A stretch of 64,000 nt of DNA from Jiangella mangrovi (GTDB lineage: Bacteria; Actinomycetota; Actinomycetes; Jiangellales; Jiangellaceae): positions 4,216,001-4,280,000 of the forward strand of contig NZ_JACHMM010000001.1 in the NCBI RefSeq assembly GCF_014204975.1, read 5' to 3'. A program made the position numbers and the translations under genes. A model generated the notes under the pieces. That model saw only the letters and a program-made list of their open reading frames with translations, had not been told where the DNA came from and searched no databases. Position 1 is the stretch's first letter, and each line of letters starts with the position of its first letter. This document shows, one piece after another, positions 26,303 through 34,708 of the stretch.

Positions 26303-28365
26303 GGCGCCACCTCGCGAGTGATCAGCAGGTTGCCGTGGCCGTCGACGACGGCGCGGAAGCCCGGGTGGACCGGGACGGTGGAGCCGAACTCCTCGACGAC
26401 GGCGGGGCCGGCAACGGCGTCACCGGCGCCCAGCGCGGCGCGGTCGTAGACGGGGGTGTCGGCCCAGCCCTCGCCGAAGTCGACCCGCCGCGTCGTCCGC
26501 GGCAGCGCCCCGGACCCCGCGGGCACCGTCGGCACCGCCGGGCGGGCGATCGGGCCGACGCCGGTGACCCGCAGGTTCACCCACTCGACCTCCTGCCGCG
26601 CGTCGTGGGCGAAGTCGTAGCCGTAGAGCCGGCGGTGGGCGGCATGGAACGCGTCGGCGACGGCGTCGGCGAGCGCCGTCGTGACCGGGCCGTCGGGGAC
26701 GTCGACCCGCACCTCGTAGGCCTGGCCGAAGTAGCGCAGGTCGGCGGTGCGCAGGAACCGCCGCTCCCCCGCCGCGAACCCCTCGCGCTCGAGCGCCGCG
26801 GACGCCTCGGCGCGCAGGTCGTCGAAGGTCTTGCCGACGGCGTCCGGGTCGAGGACGGCGTGCCGGGCGACCGCCGTCCGCACGTAGTCGTTGCGCACGT
26901 CGACCGTCAGCAGCCCGTACGCCGACAGGTTGCCCGGGTTGGGCGGCACCAGCACGCCGGCCAGGCCCAGGACGTCGGCCAGCCGGCAGGCCAGCAGCGA
27001 CCCGGAGCCGCCGAAGCTGACCAGGTGGAAGTCGCGGACGTCGAGCCCGCGCGTGACCGTGACCTGGCGCAGCGCGTTCGCCTGGTTCCACGCGGAGATC
27101 TCGAGGATGCCCTCGGCGCAGCGCTCGGCGGTCAGACCCAGCGACGCCGCCAGCGCCGCGATGCCCTCGCGCGCCGCCGCCACGTCCAGCGGGATCTCGC
27201 CGCCGAGCAGGTGTGGCGGAATGCGCCCGAGCAGCACGTGCGCGTCGGTGACGGTCGGCTCGGTGCCGCCGGCGCCGTAGCAGAGCGGGCCCGGGTCGGC
27301 GCCGGCCGATCGCGGGCCGACCTTGAGCGTCCCCTCGGGGCTGAGCCAGGCGACCGACCCGCCGCCGGCGCCGACGGTGACGACGTCGATCATGGGGATC
27401 TTGCTCGGGTAGGCGCCGACGGTGCCCTCGGTCGTCAGCGCCGGGTGCCCGTCGACGACCACGGCGACGTCGGTCGAGGTGCCGCCGCCGTCGAGCGTGA
27501 GGACGCTGTCGAAGCCGGCCGCCTGCGCGACGACGGCCGCCCCCAGTGCGCCGGCGGCCGGCCCGGACAGCACCGTCGAGATCGGCTGCCGCACCACCTC
27601 GTCGGCCGACAGCACGCCGCCGTTGGACTTCATGACGTAGAACGGGACGGCGTCGCCGTCGCTCGGCCGGAGCTCGGTCAGACGGGACGCGATCGTCGCG
27701 ACGTAGCGCGCGATGCTCGGCTTCACGGCGGCGTCGACCAGCGTCGTCACGCTGCGCTCGTACTCGCGGTACTCGCGCAGCACCTCGGCCGAGATCGACA
27801 CGACGGCGTCCGGGTGCTCGCGTGCGAGGACGTCGCGCATGCGCAGCTCGTGCTCCGGGTCGGCGTAGGAGTGCAGGAAGCAGACGCCGATGGTGGTGAT
27901 GCCGCGGTCGCGGAAGAACCGGGCCGCGGCGACGGCGTCGTCCTGGTCGAACGGGCGCAGCTCGGTGCCGTCGTGGGCGAGCCGGCCGCCGACGGTGCGG
28001 ACGAGGTCCGCGGGGACGATGCGCGGCGGCTTCACCCAGAAGTAGCTGTTGCCGTAACCGTCGGGCACGGACTGCCGGGCGATCTCGAGCAGGTGCGCGT
28101 AGCCCTCGGTGGTGATGAACCCGAGGTGGTCGACCTTCCCCTCGAGCAGCCGGTTGGTCGCGACGGTGGTGCCGTGCACGACGGCGGCGACGTCGCCCGG
28201 GCGTGCGCCGATGAGGGGCAGGATCTTGTGGATGCCGGCCATGAACCCCTCGGCGGGATCGGCCGGCGTCGACGGCGTCTTCGTGCTCGCCTGCCGGCCG
28301 GTCTCCTCGTCGACGGCGACGACGTCGGTGAAGGTGCCGCCGGTGTCGATGCCGATGCGGATCAT
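26299..28365 (-). CDS. hyuA: hydantoinase A / oxoprolinase alpha-subunit family protein
   Basis: A 688-residue HyuA-type subunit with an ASKHA ATPase fold. GIDTGGTFTDVVAVD at the N-terminus is the phosphate-binding loop; VLSGPAAGALGA, DGGGTSTDVAVV and SFGGSGSLLACRLADVLG are further conserved motifs. I use the ATG at 28365 because it overlaps the regulator stop as ATGA; an ATG two codons upstream also exists. It forms an operon ArsR-hyuA-hyuB with translational coupling at both junctions. The pair probably opens a hydantoin-like ring with ATP hydrolysis. Confidence 0.9.
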   Translation of the reverse strand: MIRIGIDTGGTFTDVVAVDEETGRQASTKTPSTPADPAEGFMAGIHKILPLIGARPGDVAAVVHGTTVATNRLLEGKVDHLGFITTEGYAHLLEIARQSVPDGYGNSYFWVKPPRIVPADLVRTVGGRLAHDGTELRPFDQDDAVAAARFFRDRGITTIGVCFLHSYADPEHELRMRDVLAREHPDAVVSISAEVLREYREYERSVTTLVDAAVKPSIARYVATIASRLTELRPSDGDAVPFYVMKSNGGVLSADEVVRQPISTVLSGPAAGALGAAVVAQAAGFDSVLTLDGGGTSTDVAVVVDGHPALTTEGTVGAYPSKIPMIDVVTVGAGGGSVAWLSPEGTLKVGPRSAGADPGPLCYGAGGTEPTVTDAHVLLGRIPPHLLGGEIPLDVAAAREGIAALAASLGLTAERCAEGILEISAWNQANALRQVTVTRGLDVRDFHLVSFGGSGSLLACRLADVLGLAGVLVPPNPGNLSAYGLLTVDVRNDYVRTAVARHAVLDPDAVGKTFDDLRAEASAALEREGFAAGERRFLRTADLRYFGQAYEVRVDVPDGPVTTALADAVADAFHAAHRRLYGYDFAHDARQEVEWVNLRVTGVGPIARPAVPTVPAGSGALPRTTRRVDFGEGWADTPVYDRAALGAGDAVAGPAVVEEFGSTVPVHPGFRAVVDGHGNLLITREVAP

Positions 28366-29438
28366 GGCCATGCGGACGATTCAACCGGCGCCGCGCCGCG
28401 CCCTGCGTCGGCAACTGGTGCCAACGGTCCGCCGCCGACCTCGTGCACCATTCCGTCCTGCAGGGCGACGCCCAACGCCGTCGTGCGATAGAGCACCGCC
28501 CGCCCGAGCCGCTCGCCCTCGACCAGGCCGTTCTCGCGCAGCACGCGCAGGTGCTGGCCGACGGCGCTGGGCGTGACGCCGAGCGCGCGGGCGAGGTCGG
28601 TGGTCGACGCCGGCGAGCGCAGGGTGGAGAGCAGCTCCGCGCGGGCCCGGCCGAGCAGCCGTACGGTCGCGCCCACGGGCCGCCGCCCGAACAGCGCGCT
28701 CCACAGCTCCCCGACGCCGCGGGCCGGATAGCGCACCGTCGTCTGGCTCGACGTCCGCCGTTTGATCAGCACGTACGCCGACCCCAGCACCACCGGCATC
28801 AGCACCAGCCCGCCCGGTCCGCGGTCGACGGTGCTGTCCTGACGCCAGCGGTCGCCGCCCAGCTCCAGCCGGCCGTCCTGCCAGCTCAGGTCCGGGTGCA
28901 GGCCGGCGAAGAGGGCCGCCGCTCCCCCGTTGGCCAGCCGCCGGGCCCGGTGGGCGATGTCGGCGGCGAGGACGGCGCGGATGCGCGGCCAGTGCGGCCC
29001 GACCAGGCGGTCGTGGGCGTCGCGCAGCTCGGCGGCCAGCTCGCGCAGGCCGCGCTCCGGGTCGGCGGCGAGGTCGGCGACGGCGGCGGACGGTGCGGTG
29101 TCGCCGAACCGGCGCCGCAGGTTGGCGCGCACGCTCGCGGCCGGGGTGCGCCGCAGCGCCGCGAGGTCGTCGTCGATGGTGCCGCCGGGGCCGGCCGGCG
29201 CCGGGACGAGGAACTCCGGCCAGCCGCGCGCGTCGCCGAACAGCAGCGGCCATGTGAGCGGCAGCACGAGCGGCTCGCGGGCCAGCTCGCCCTGGGCCCA
29301 GGTGAGCCAGCGCCGATGGACGGCTTGGCGGTCCTGCCCGGCCAGCTGCTGCAGCGCGGCGACCGTCTCGGACAGCGGCGAGACGGCGAACCGGGTGCCG
29401 GCCAGCTCGTCCACGCTCAGGTCCACCGTCAGCGCCAC
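28362..29438 (-). CDS. ArsR-type winged-helix regulator with N-terminal DUF5937-like domain
   Basis: A 358-residue regulator. The C-terminal quarter is an ArsR-like winged helix (LLSTLRSPASTTDLARALGVTPSAVGQHLRVLRENGLVEGERLGRAVLYRTT). The long N-terminal part (FAVSPLSETVAALQQL onward) matches the arrangement of actinobacterial ArsR proteins with a DUF5937 domain, presumably ligand-binding. No cysteine metal site is visible. It is the first gene of the hyuAB operon, its TGA overlapping the hyuA ATG, and is divergent from an MFS gene; an inverted repeat 10 bases from its GTG start is a plausible operator for both directions. Confidence 0.8.
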   Translation of the reverse strand: MALTVDLSVDELAGTRFAVSPLSETVAALQQLAGQDRQAVHRRWLTWAQGELAREPLVLPLTWPLLFGDARGWPEFLVPAPAGPGGTIDDDLAALRRTPAASVRANLRRRFGDTAPSAAVADLAADPERGLRELAAELRDAHDRLVGPHWPRIRAVLAADIAHRARRLANGGAAALFAGLHPDLSWQDGRLELGGDRWRQDSTVDRGPGGLVLMPVVLGSAYVLIKRRTSSQTTVRYPARGVGELWSALFGRRPVGATVRLLGRARAELLSTLRSPASTTDLARALGVTPSAVGQHLRVLRENGLVEGERLGRAVLYRTTALGVALQDGMVHEVGGGPLAPVADAGRGAAPVESSAWP

Positions 29439-29448
29439 GACCCCAGTA

Positions 29449-29465
29449 TGTAGCACAGCGCTACA
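29449..29465. promoter_or_regulatory. putative ArsR operator TGTAGCAC-A-GCGCTACA
   Basis: A 17-bp inverted repeat (8-base arms, one mismatch, one-base centre) in the 66-base space between the divergent ArsR-hyuAB operon and the MFS gene. ArsR-family proteins bind such dyads overlapping promoters. From its position it could control both directions, making the MFS exporter and the hydantoinase genes one regulon. Confidence 0.55.
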
Positions 29466-29504
29466 AGGTGCCGTCTGCCGTGAACGACGGCGACGATCGC
29501 CGGC

Positions 29505-30698
29505 ATGACGGGCTACCGCCGGTTCGCGGCCGCGACGAGTCTGACCACCGCCGGCGACGGTGTGTTCGCGGCGGCCGTGCCGCTGCTGGCGGCCACGCTG
29601 ACCCGCGACCCGCGGCTGGTCTCGGTCGTCGCGGCGGCGACCTCGCTGCCGTGGCTGCTGTTCTCGCTGCCGGCCGGCGCCCTGGTGGACCGCAACGACC
29701 GGGCACGGATGATGGGCCGCGGCGTCGCGGTGCAGGCGGCGGTCGCGGCCGTGGTCGCGGTGCTCGCGGCGTCGGAGCGGCTGGGGGTGGGCGGGCTGGC
29801 GGCGCTGGCGTTCGGGCTGGGCGCGTGCCAGGTGGCGGTGGGGACGGCGGCGCAGGCCCTGCTGCCGTCGCTGGTCGCCGCCGAGCGGCTGCCGTCGGCC
29901 AACGGCTACCAGCAGACGATCGCCGTCGTCGGGCAGCAGTTCCTCGGCCCGCCGGCGGGCAGCCTGCTGTTCGCCGTCGCCGCCGGTCTCCCGTTCGGGG
30001 CCTACGCCGTCGTCCTGACGGTGGCGGCGGCGCTCCTCGCGACGCTGGCGGCGCGGGGTGATCGCGGGCGGCCGCAGCGAACACCGTCGTCGCTGCGGGC
30101 CGAGATCGGGGCCGGGCTGCGCTGGCTGGCCGCGCACCGGCTGCTGCGGACGCTGACGCTGCTCGCGGCCGTGAACACCTTCTGCTTCCAGCTCGGGAAC
30201 GCCACCCTGGTGCTACTGGCGACGACGGAGCTGGGCGTGTCGGCGCGCGGGTTCGGCCTGCTGCTGGCGACGGCGGCGGCCGGGTCGCTGGCCGGCGGGC
30301 TGGGCGGGCCGTGGCTGCTGCGCAGGCTCGGCGACCGGGCGGTGCTGCTCGCGGCGCTCGTGCTGAACGCCGTCGCCGTCGGCGCCATGGGGCTGGCCCC
30401 GGACGCCGCCGTGCTCGGCGTGCTGCTCGCGACGACAGGGCTGGGCGTGACGCTGTGGAACCTGGTGAGCATCGGGCTGCGGCAGCGGCTGGTGCCCGCG
30501 GACCTGCTGGGCCGGGTCATGGGCGTGCACCGGCTGGTCAGCTGGGGGCTGATCCCCGCGGGCGCGCTGCTCAGCGGCGTCGTCGCGCACGCGTGGGGCC
30601 TGCGGGCGCCGTACCCGCTGGCCGGCGCCGTCCGCGCGGTGGCGCTGCTGGTCGCCCTGCCCACGCTGGTCGCCGCCTTCCGCGACCCGCGCGGCTGA
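29505..30698 (+). CDS. MFS transporter (drug-efflux type)
   Basis: A 397-residue major facilitator with about 12 hydrophobic segments. The N-terminal half carries SLPAGALVDRNDRARMM, the loop 2-3 motif A of MFS exporters; DRNDR is the charged core. The second half begins near residue 200 after a central loop (RGDRGRPQRTPSSLRAEI). It resembles the MFS_3-type antibiotic efflux group. It is divergent from the ArsR-hyuAB operon with a shared putative operator, so its substrate may be the ligand of that regulator or a product of HyuAB. Confidence 0.85.
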   Translation: MTGYRRFAAATSLTTAGDGVFAAAVPLLAATLTRDPRLVSVVAAATSLPWLLFSLPAGALVDRNDRARMMGRGVAVQAAVAAVVAVLAASERLGVGGLAALAFGLGACQVAVGTAAQALLPSLVAAERLPSANGYQQTIAVVGQQFLGPPAGSLLFAVAAGLPFGAYAVVLTVAAALLATLAARGDRGRPQRTPSSLRAEIGAGLRWLAAHRLLRTLTLLAAVNTFCFQLGNATLVLLATTELGVSARGFGLLLATAAAGSLAGGLGGPWLLRRLGDRAVLLAALVLNAVAVGAMGLAPDAAVLGVLLATTGLGVTLWNLVSIGLRQRLVPADLLGRVMGVHRLVSWGLIPAGALLSGVVAHAWGLRAPYPLAGAVRAVALLVALPTLVAAFRDPRG

Positions 30699-30795
30699 GA
30701 GATCGCGCGGGAAGGGATCGTCGTTCGCGCGTACTGGCGAGACGATGGGTTCCTCGTCACCTACAGCACGGGACACCCCAGGAAGGGACACCGCC

Positions 30796-31401
30796 ATGCC
30801 GGAGCTTCTCGTCGACTTCATCACCTCCCTCGACGGCCACGCATCGGGCGAGGGATGGCCCGGATTCTGGGGCCTCGAGGGCCCCGAGTACCTCGCCTGG
30901 CTCGGCGAGCAGCCCGAGGCCACCTACCTGATGGGAGCGAACACCTACCGCCTGATGTCGGGCTTCGCCGCCGGCGAGGTCCCGAGTGGCCAGGACGAGT
31001 TCAGGCCCGAGGAAGAGGCGTCCGTCGACGAGCTCACGCAGGCGTCCAAGGTGGTGTTCTCCTCCTCACTCGAGGAACCACTGACGTGGGCCAACGCCAC
31101 GCTGATCCGCGACGACGCCGTCGAGGCGGTCCGCGCCATGAAGTCGAGCGGCTCGGGACTCCTCAGCACGATCGGCAGCCTCAGCCTGTGCCGGTCCCTG
31201 CTGCGAGCCGGACTCGTCGACCGCTTCCGGGTGGTGATGTTCCCGGTGATCACTGGGGCCACGGGCGCGGAACGCATCTACGACGGCTATCCGGACGTCG
31301 CCCTCGAGATGATCGGGCACCACACTTTCGACGGCCGCATCCAGCTGGTCGAGTACAGGCCCAGCGTGCTCGAGCACCCGCCGCTCGGCGCCCCTGCGTG
31401 A
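30796..31401 (+). CDS. dihydrofolate reductase-like protein (RibD C-terminal family)
   Basis: A 201-residue protein of the RibD C-terminal/DHFR-like family. It opens ELLVDFITSLDGHASGEG, the usual start of this group, has LMGANTYRLMSG in the NADPH-binding region, GSGLLSTIGSLSLCRSLL and a C-terminal DRFRVVMFPVITGATG. Such small reductases occur in many copies in actinobacteria and few have known substrates. The ATG at 30796 follows an AGGAAGGGA ribosome binding site. Confidence 0.85.
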   Translation: MPELLVDFITSLDGHASGEGWPGFWGLEGPEYLAWLGEQPEATYLMGANTYRLMSGFAAGEVPSGQDEFRPEEEASVDELTQASKVVFSSSLEEPLTWANATLIRDDAVEAVRAMKSSGSGLLSTIGSLSLCRSLLRAGLVDRFRVVMFPVITGATGAERIYDGYPDVALEMIGHHTFDGRIQLVEYRPSVLEHPPLGAPA

Positions 31402-31437
31402 CATCGCCCCGCGGAGCACGCGAGAGAACAGCTGCGC

Positions 31438-31776
31438 TCAGGGGTGGGTCGCCTCGATGCGAGCCATGTTGGCGTGCCCCCAGTCGCCCAGCGGGCGCAG
31501 CGCCACCTCGAGGGTGCGGCCGTAGTCGGTGAGCGAGTACTCCACCTTCGGCGGCACCTGGTGGAAGATCTCGCGGTGCACCAGGCCGTCGGCCTCGAGC
31601 TCGCGCAGCTGCTGGATGAGCATCTTCTCGGTGACCCCGGGGACGCGGCGGCGCAGCTCGCCGAAGCGCAGCGGCCCCTGGTCCTCGAGCGTCCACAGGA
31701 CGGTCGCCTTCCACTTGCCGCCGACGACGTCGATGGCGGCGTCGAGTCCGCAGGTGTAGGGCCGGTTCCTCGCCAT
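31438..31776 (-). CDS. HxlR-family transcriptional regulator
   Basis: A 112-residue winged-helix regulator. The HxlR signature CGLDAAIDVVGGKWKATVLW with its conserved Cys at residue 9, RFGELRRRVPGVTEKMLIQQLREL and YSLTDYGRTL are all present. HxlR proteins sense electrophiles, quinones or aldehydes through the N-terminal Cys or control detoxifying reductases. It is divergent from an F420-type oxidoreductase; two GTAC-ended dyads in the 87-base spacer are probable operators. Confidence 0.92.
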   Translation of the reverse strand: MARNRPYTCGLDAAIDVVGGKWKATVLWTLEDQGPLRFGELRRRVPGVTEKMLIQQLRELEADGLVHREIFHQVPPKVEYSLTDYGRTLEVALRPLGDWGHANMARIEATHP

Positions 31777-31787
31777 GGCGCACTCCC

Positions 31788-31827
31788 GTACTGACCTTTT
31801 GGTGAGTACCTGACTTTATAGTCGGTA
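31788..31827. promoter_or_regulatory. tandem GTAC-ended dyads: putative HxlR operators over the HxlR promoter
   Basis: Two overlapping inverted repeats lie between the divergent HxlR and oxidoreductase genes: GTACTGACC-TTTT-GGTGAGTAC at 31788-31809 (9-base arms, one mismatch) and GTACC-TGACT...AGTC-GGTAC at 31806-31827 (one bulge). On the minus strand a TATAAA (complement of 31815-31820) with a TTGCCG 16 bases upstream gives a plausible HxlR promoter, and the second dyad covers its -10. Autorepression and control of the neighbour is the expected logic. Confidence 0.6.
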
Positions 31828-31863
31828 CTTGATCATCGGCAAGCACGAGCCGACGATCGAGAC

Positions 31864-32745
31864 ATGACGACGCACCCACGACGCTTCGGTGTGCTGGTCC
31901 TTCCCGACGCCGGCGCGCCCACGCTCCTCGGCCGCTTCCGCCGCGCCGAGGAGCTCGGCTTCGACCAGCTCTTCCTCCCCGACCACATCGGCAACATCTT
32001 CGCCACCGAGCCGCCCTGGCTGGACGGCTGGACCATGACCGCCGCGGCCGCGCTGGCCACCGAGCGGATCCGCATCGGCACCCTGGTCGCCAACCCGATC
32101 CTGCGCCCGCCGGCGGTGCTGGCGAAGGCGGCGCTCACCGTCGACCAGCTGTCCGGCGGCCGGCTCGACCTCGGCATCGGCGCGGGAATCATGGAGTCCG
32201 ACCACCACGCCACCGGCACCGAGCCGTGGACCGTCAAGGAGCGGGTCGCCCGCTTCCCCGAGTACGTGCGGGTCCTCGACGAGGTGCTGCGGCGCGACGG
32301 CGGCCCCTACGAGTTCGCGGGCGACTGGTACACCGTCCGAGACCTCCCCACCGGCCCGGCGACCGTCCAGCGGCCGCGCCCGCCGATCCTCGTCGGCGGC
32401 AACGCGCCGACGGTGCTGCGGGTCGCAGCCGAGCAGGCCGACGTCTGGAACACCAACGGCCGGCCCAACCTCGGCGTCGACGACAACGTCGCGCTGGCCG
32501 CCGACTGGAGCCGCCAGGTCGACGAGTTCGCCGAGCGGGCCGGCCGCGACCCCGCGACGCTGCGCAAGTCGGTCCTGCTGTGGGCGACCACGGACGCGCT
32601 CACCGGGTCGGCGACGCTGGAGCAGCTGGTCGACCTGTACGCGCCGGCCGGGTTCACCGAGTTCGTCCTGGGCTGGCCCGAGACCGACGCGGAGAACGAG
32701 ACGTTCGAGCGGCTGGCGACGGAGGTCGTGCCCAAGCTGCGCTGA
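31864..32745 (+). CDS. LLM-class F420-dependent oxidoreductase
   Basis: A 293-residue luciferase-like TIM-barrel protein. FGVLVLPDAGAPTLLGRFRRAEELGFDQLFLPDH is the typical opening, followed by RIRIGTLVANPILRPPAVLAKAALTVDQLSGGRLDLGIGAG, the cofactor-binding region of F420/FMN-dependent monooxygenases and reductases, and PPILVGGNAPTVLRVAAEQADVWN. The substrate cannot be read. Control by the divergent HxlR regulator suggests a role in handling a reactive or toxic compound. Confidence 0.88.
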   Translation: MTTHPRRFGVLVLPDAGAPTLLGRFRRAEELGFDQLFLPDHIGNIFATEPPWLDGWTMTAAAALATERIRIGTLVANPILRPPAVLAKAALTVDQLSGGRLDLGIGAGIMESDHHATGTEPWTVKERVARFPEYVRVLDEVLRRDGGPYEFAGDWYTVRDLPTGPATVQRPRPPILVGGNAPTVLRVAAEQADVWNTNGRPNLGVDDNVALAADWSRQVDEFAERAGRDPATLRKSVLLWATTDALTGSATLEQLVDLYAPAGFTEFVLGWPETDAENETFERLATEVVPKLR

Positions 32746-32763
32746 CGGCCGTAGGCTGCGGCG

Positions 32764-33795
32764 ATGAGCGAGGAGACGGCCGACGAGCCGCTCGTCGTCG
32801 CCGCCCGCGACGGCGACGAGGCCGCGTTCGCCGAGCTCATCACCCGGCACCGGCCGGAGCTGCAGGTCCACTGCTACCGCATGCTCGGCTCGGTCCACGA
32901 GGCCGAGGACCTGGTGCAGGAGACGTTCCTGCGGGCCTGGCGGCGGCGCGAGAGCTACCGCGGGCCGGGCAGCTACCGCGCCTGGCTCTACGGCATCGCG
33001 ACGCACGCCTGCCTCGACGCGCTGAAGGCGCGGCGTCGCCGCCCGGGCGGCGACGGGCCGCCGCCGGACGCGCCGCACCTCGCCCCCACGCCCGCCGTCG
33101 CCGTCCCCTGGCTGCAGCCGTACCCCGACGACCTGCTCGAGGGCGTCGTCGCCCGCGAGACCGTCGAGCTGGCGTTCCTGGCCGCCGTCCAGTACCTGCC
33201 CCCGCGGCAGCGGGCCGTCCTGCTGCTGCGCGACGTGCTCGGCTGGCCGGCGGCGCAGGTCGCCGAGGCGCTGGGGACGAGCGTCGCGTCGGTGACCAGC
33301 GCGCTGCAGCAGGCCCGGCCGGCGCTGCGCTCGCGGCTGCCCGAACGACGGCTGGACTGGACGGCGCCCGCCGAGGTGAGCGCCGGCGACCGCGCGCTGG
33401 TCCGGCGCTACGTCGACGCGATCGAGCGGTCCGACGGCGCCGCGCTGGCGGCGCTGCTGCGGGCCGACGCGCGGGCCGGTCACCAGCCCGGCGCCGGTGG
33501 ACATGTGGGCGACCGTCCGGTCTGGTACCAGGGCCGCGACGTCCTGGTGGCGGCGTGGGCGCCGGTCATGCCGGGTCCGGGCGACGGGCCGTCGCTGCGG
33601 CTGGTCCCGACGACGGCGAACGGGCGGCCGGCCGTGGCGACCTATGTCCGCGCGCCCGGATCGCCGCGGTTCAGCGCGTTCGCGCTGGCCGTTCTCACCG
33701 TCGTCGACGGTTTGATCGGTGAGGTCCAGGCGTTCACGCCGGACGTGTTCCCCGCGTTCGGGCTCCCACCCGCCCGCGGCGCCGATGAGTTCTGA
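32764..33795 (+). CDS. ECF sigma factor with C-terminal SnoaL-like domain
   Basis: A 343-residue extracytoplasmic-function sigma factor. Region 2 is AAFAELITRHRPELQVHCYRMLGSVHEAEDLVQETFLRAWRR, region 4 is LAAVQYLPPRQRAVLLLRDVLGWPAAQVAEALGTSVASVTSALQQAR. About 150 further residues form a SnoaL/NTF2-like domain, as in SigJ/SigG-type and ECF41-like factors, where this domain regulates the sigma factor in place of a separate anti-sigma protein. No anti-sigma gene is adjacent. The SDR gene 50 bases downstream is a candidate partner or target. Confidence 0.88.
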   Translation: MSEETADEPLVVAARDGDEAAFAELITRHRPELQVHCYRMLGSVHEAEDLVQETFLRAWRRRESYRGPGSYRAWLYGIATHACLDALKARRRRPGGDGPPPDAPHLAPTPAVAVPWLQPYPDDLLEGVVARETVELAFLAAVQYLPPRQRAVLLLRDVLGWPAAQVAEALGTSVASVTSALQQARPALRSRLPERRLDWTAPAEVSAGDRALVRRYVDAIERSDGAALAALLRADARAGHQPGAGGHVGDRPVWYQGRDVLVAAWAPVMPGPGDGPSLRLVPTTANGRPAVATYVRAPGSPRFSAFALAVLTVVDGLIGEVQAFTPDVFPAFGLPPARGADEF

Positions 33796-33845
33796 GCCGA
33801 TCCGTCGTCACACGAGCAGCAACCCGTCCCGATGAGAGGAACACC

Positions 33846-34649
33846 ATGCTGCTCGAGCACAAGACCGCGATCGTCTACGGGGGCGGCGGCGCCGTCGGTG
33901 GCGCCGTGGCCCGCGCGTTCGCCCGCGAGGGCGCCGTCGTCCACCTCGCCGGCCGCACGAGGACCACTCTCGACGCCGTCGCCGACGACATCCGCCAGGC
34001 CGGCGGGACCGCCGCCACCGCCGTCGTCGATGCCCTGGACCAGGACGCCGTCGACGCGCACGCGGCCGCCGTCGTCGCCGAGACCGGACGCCTCGACGTC
34101 TCGTTCAACGGCGTGGGCGACGACAACGGCGAGCAGGGCGTCCCGCTGGTCGAGCTGACCGCCGACCAGTACGTCCGCCCGGTCGCCGAGTACGCGCGGA
34201 CCCACTTCGTCACGGCGCGGGCGGCGGCCCGGCACATGGCGGCGCAGGGGTCCGGCGTGATCCTGCCGCTGTCGAACCCGATGGCCGGCTCGCCAGCGGC
34301 CCTGACCGGCCCGTTCGGCCAGGCCTGCGCCGCCGTCGAGAACCTCGCCCGGCAACTGGCCGCCGAGCTGGGCCCGCGCGGGATCCGCGTGGTCTGCCTG
34401 CGCCCGACCGGCATGCCCGAGACGGCGACCCGGCTCGGCTCGCACACGCGCGAGGTCTGGACCCGGGCGGCGGAACGCCTGGGGATGACGCTGGAGGAGA
34501 TGCTGCCGCAGGTCGCGGCCGGCAGCCCGCTCGGCCGAGCGCTCACCGTCGCCGACGTGGCCGAGGTCGCCGCGTTCGTCGCCTCCGACCGCGCCGCGGG
34601 CATGACCGGGACGGTGGCGAACGTCACGGGTGGCGCGGTGGCGGACTGA
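33846..34649 (+). CDS. SDR-fold protein with a degenerate YxxxK active site
   Basis: A 267-residue short-chain dehydrogenase/reductase-like protein. The nucleotide-binding turn is YGGGGAVGGAVARAF rather than TGxxxGxG. At the place of the catalytic YxxxK the sequence reads F-G-Q-A-C (in TGPFGQACAAVENLA), so both the tyrosine and lysine are missing; the serine region is PLSNPMAGSP. Related actinobacterial proteins with a YGGGG start also lack the motif, so it probably is a distinct subfamily rather than a decayed gene. Activity is therefore uncertain. It ends 59 bases before the MerR gene. Confidence 0.82.
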   Translation: MLLEHKTAIVYGGGGAVGGAVARAFAREGAVVHLAGRTRTTLDAVADDIRQAGGTAATAVVDALDQDAVDAHAAAVVAETGRLDVSFNGVGDDNGEQGVPLVELTADQYVRPVAEYARTHFVTARAAARHMAAQGSGVILPLSNPMAGSPAALTGPFGQACAAVENLARQLAAELGPRGIRVVCLRPTGMPETATRLGSHTREVWTRAAERLGMTLEEMLPQVAAGSPLGRALTVADVAEVAAFVASDRAAGMTGTVANVTGGAVAD

Positions 34650-34708
34650 GGCGCTTGACTCGTCCCCAAGGGCAGACTCCAGGCTCCGAAGGGTGAGAGG
34701 AGGTGGCG

